Assembly (NCBI GenBank): GCA_965153455.1
Contig: OZ234497.1
Location: forward strand, 11,532,001-11,596,000
DNA: 64,000 bases
DNA from: Sphagnum compactum
Taxonomy: Eukaryota > Bryophyta > Sphagnopsida > Sphagnales
Reading direction: 5' to 3'
Part shown: positions 63,061 through 64,000 of the stretch, in pieces
How the letters are laid out: the number at the start of each line of letters is the position of its first letter
Position numbering within the stretch: position 1 is the first letter of the stretch
Made by a program: the position numbers and the translations under genes
The notes under the pieces: model-generated
What the model saw: only the letters and a program-made list of their open reading frames with translations
Databases searched by the model: none
What the model was told of the DNA's origin: nothing

Positions 63061-64000
63061 TGTCTGGGTCGGGTACTTGACTTCTTCATGACCGCTCAAA
63101 TAGAAATGTTTTAAAACCAGACTCCGAATAACGGTCGGGTGTGGGTGGTTTAGGTTTACCCGGGTCCCGGGCCCCATGATCCCAGATCCTTCTAAATATA
63201 GACCTCGAAGACCTAGTGGTCCCTATTAATTTTTTAAAACAAAATCATTGAGTCTTTGTTTTCGTATCCACGGCAAAAGAAACTGCTTCACTTTTGTGCG
63301 GTTTGAAAACATTTGCACATTTTTCCCTCTTCCACATTTTAGACATCCAAAAGTTGGGTTGAAATGGCCTTCTCAAAGGATGGGTTCCTAACCTTTACAA
63401 ACATGGTGAGTGCCACGAGTGGGAGGGATCATGCATTATAGTGATGCAAGGCAAATTATGGGAGAGGTCGCCCAGTGCCAGCCCCCGTTTGAGCCTCCAT
63501 CTATCGGCTTTCAGCATATTGAAGGCGCAGTGTTGATTCGAGTGTTGGGAGGGTACAATGATTTTTCATACCCTCAGGGTAAAGAGGTTGTATGATTGGA
63601 AAAAAAAATATTCTCAGGGCAAGGGGTATATATGACATTCAAAGAAAGATGCCCTTGCATTATAAGATGTGTAGGATTTGGGTCCCACAAACCTGGGGGC
63701 GAGGTGTTTGATGTCAAACATCACTCAAGGGTAAGGGTAAAATAGTGGTAAGGATACCATAATTTTATCCGATGAACACCCTAGAACAACCATGGATGGC
63801 AGGTAGATATTGTTCAATTTTTTTTTGCAAACGACGGTAAAAATAAACTAAATTAATGCGGATCCAACTTAGGGACTGCAACAATTTACCACTTCATCCA
63901 AAATATGGTGAACGTGCCATTTTATTATTACCACCGGGCGCGCTCTAAGAAATAATTTCCCTCCCACTCTTTCCAATTCATCAAGCCCAACGTGCTAAGT
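63061..64000. other. non-coding region to the window end
   Basis: A short GC-rich tract (CCCGGGTCCCGGGCCCC near 63160) and one 61-codon frame near 63410 are present. Neither supports a gene call. Confidence 0.45.

Overview
The window is nuclear DNA of a land plant. Supporting evidence: spliced genes with GT-AG introns, a DUF707 gene, a plant-type AIPP2-like PHD/SPOC-like gene, CACTA and Ty3/gypsy elements, an LTR-retrotransposon primer-binding site of the plant initiator-tRNA-Met type, and interstitial CCCTAAA (plant telomere-type) heptamers. The AT-rich, repeat-dense right two thirds and a 4-kb intron suggest a fairly large genome. A non-flowering plant (fern, lycophyte or gymnosperm) is my guess; nothing here proves it.

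Layout. (1) 1-24 kb is the genic part. A DUF707 gene (plus strand, coding 168-5144, 12 recognised exons) converges on a very long minus-strand gene (coding 22758-6925, 12 exons, about 2656 residues). The latter encodes an AIPP2-like chromatin protein with an N-terminal PHD finger, a second PHD finger near residue 914, a CCHC knuckle, a SPOC-like domain and an Arg/Asp/Glu-rich tail. All splice phases in both models are consistent. (2) 24-41 kb is AT-rich, mostly non-coding DNA. It holds low-complexity tracts, several tandem-repeat arrays (including a 145-bp minisatellite carrying telomere-type heptamers and a 62-bp satellite), a CACTA-type MITE, and decayed coding-like fragments. (3) 41.5-47 kb is a decayed minus-strand transposase gene of a family I cannot name. 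It has an internal array of duplicated segments, and a second copy of the same MITE lies just upstream. (4) 49.0-51.8 kb is a 5' LTR plus gag-protease-partial RT of a Ty3/gypsy element, cut off inside RT. (5) 51.97-59.2 kb is a composite CACTA (EnSpm) block: a nearly complete five-exon tnp2 transposase gene on the minus strand with one visible 4-bp frameshift, and a divergent plus-strand TNPA/Transposase_24-like gene. An open reading frame with a recognisable SET (lysine methyltransferase) domain lies inside the first intron of the transposase gene. (6) 59.4-64 kb holds a second CACTA terminus, a possible Helitron end, duplicated T-rich and 347-bp segments, microsatellites, and no gene I can support.

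The strongest candidate for something undescribed is the SET-domain reading frame in the intron of the CACTA transposase, with the DNA-binding-type gene arranged back-to-back: a possible transposon-borne chromatin modifier. The two-PHD architecture of the AIPP2-like gene and the unnamed transposase at 41.5-47 kb are the next most interesting. All functional statements are from sequence motifs recognised by eye; no database search was run.
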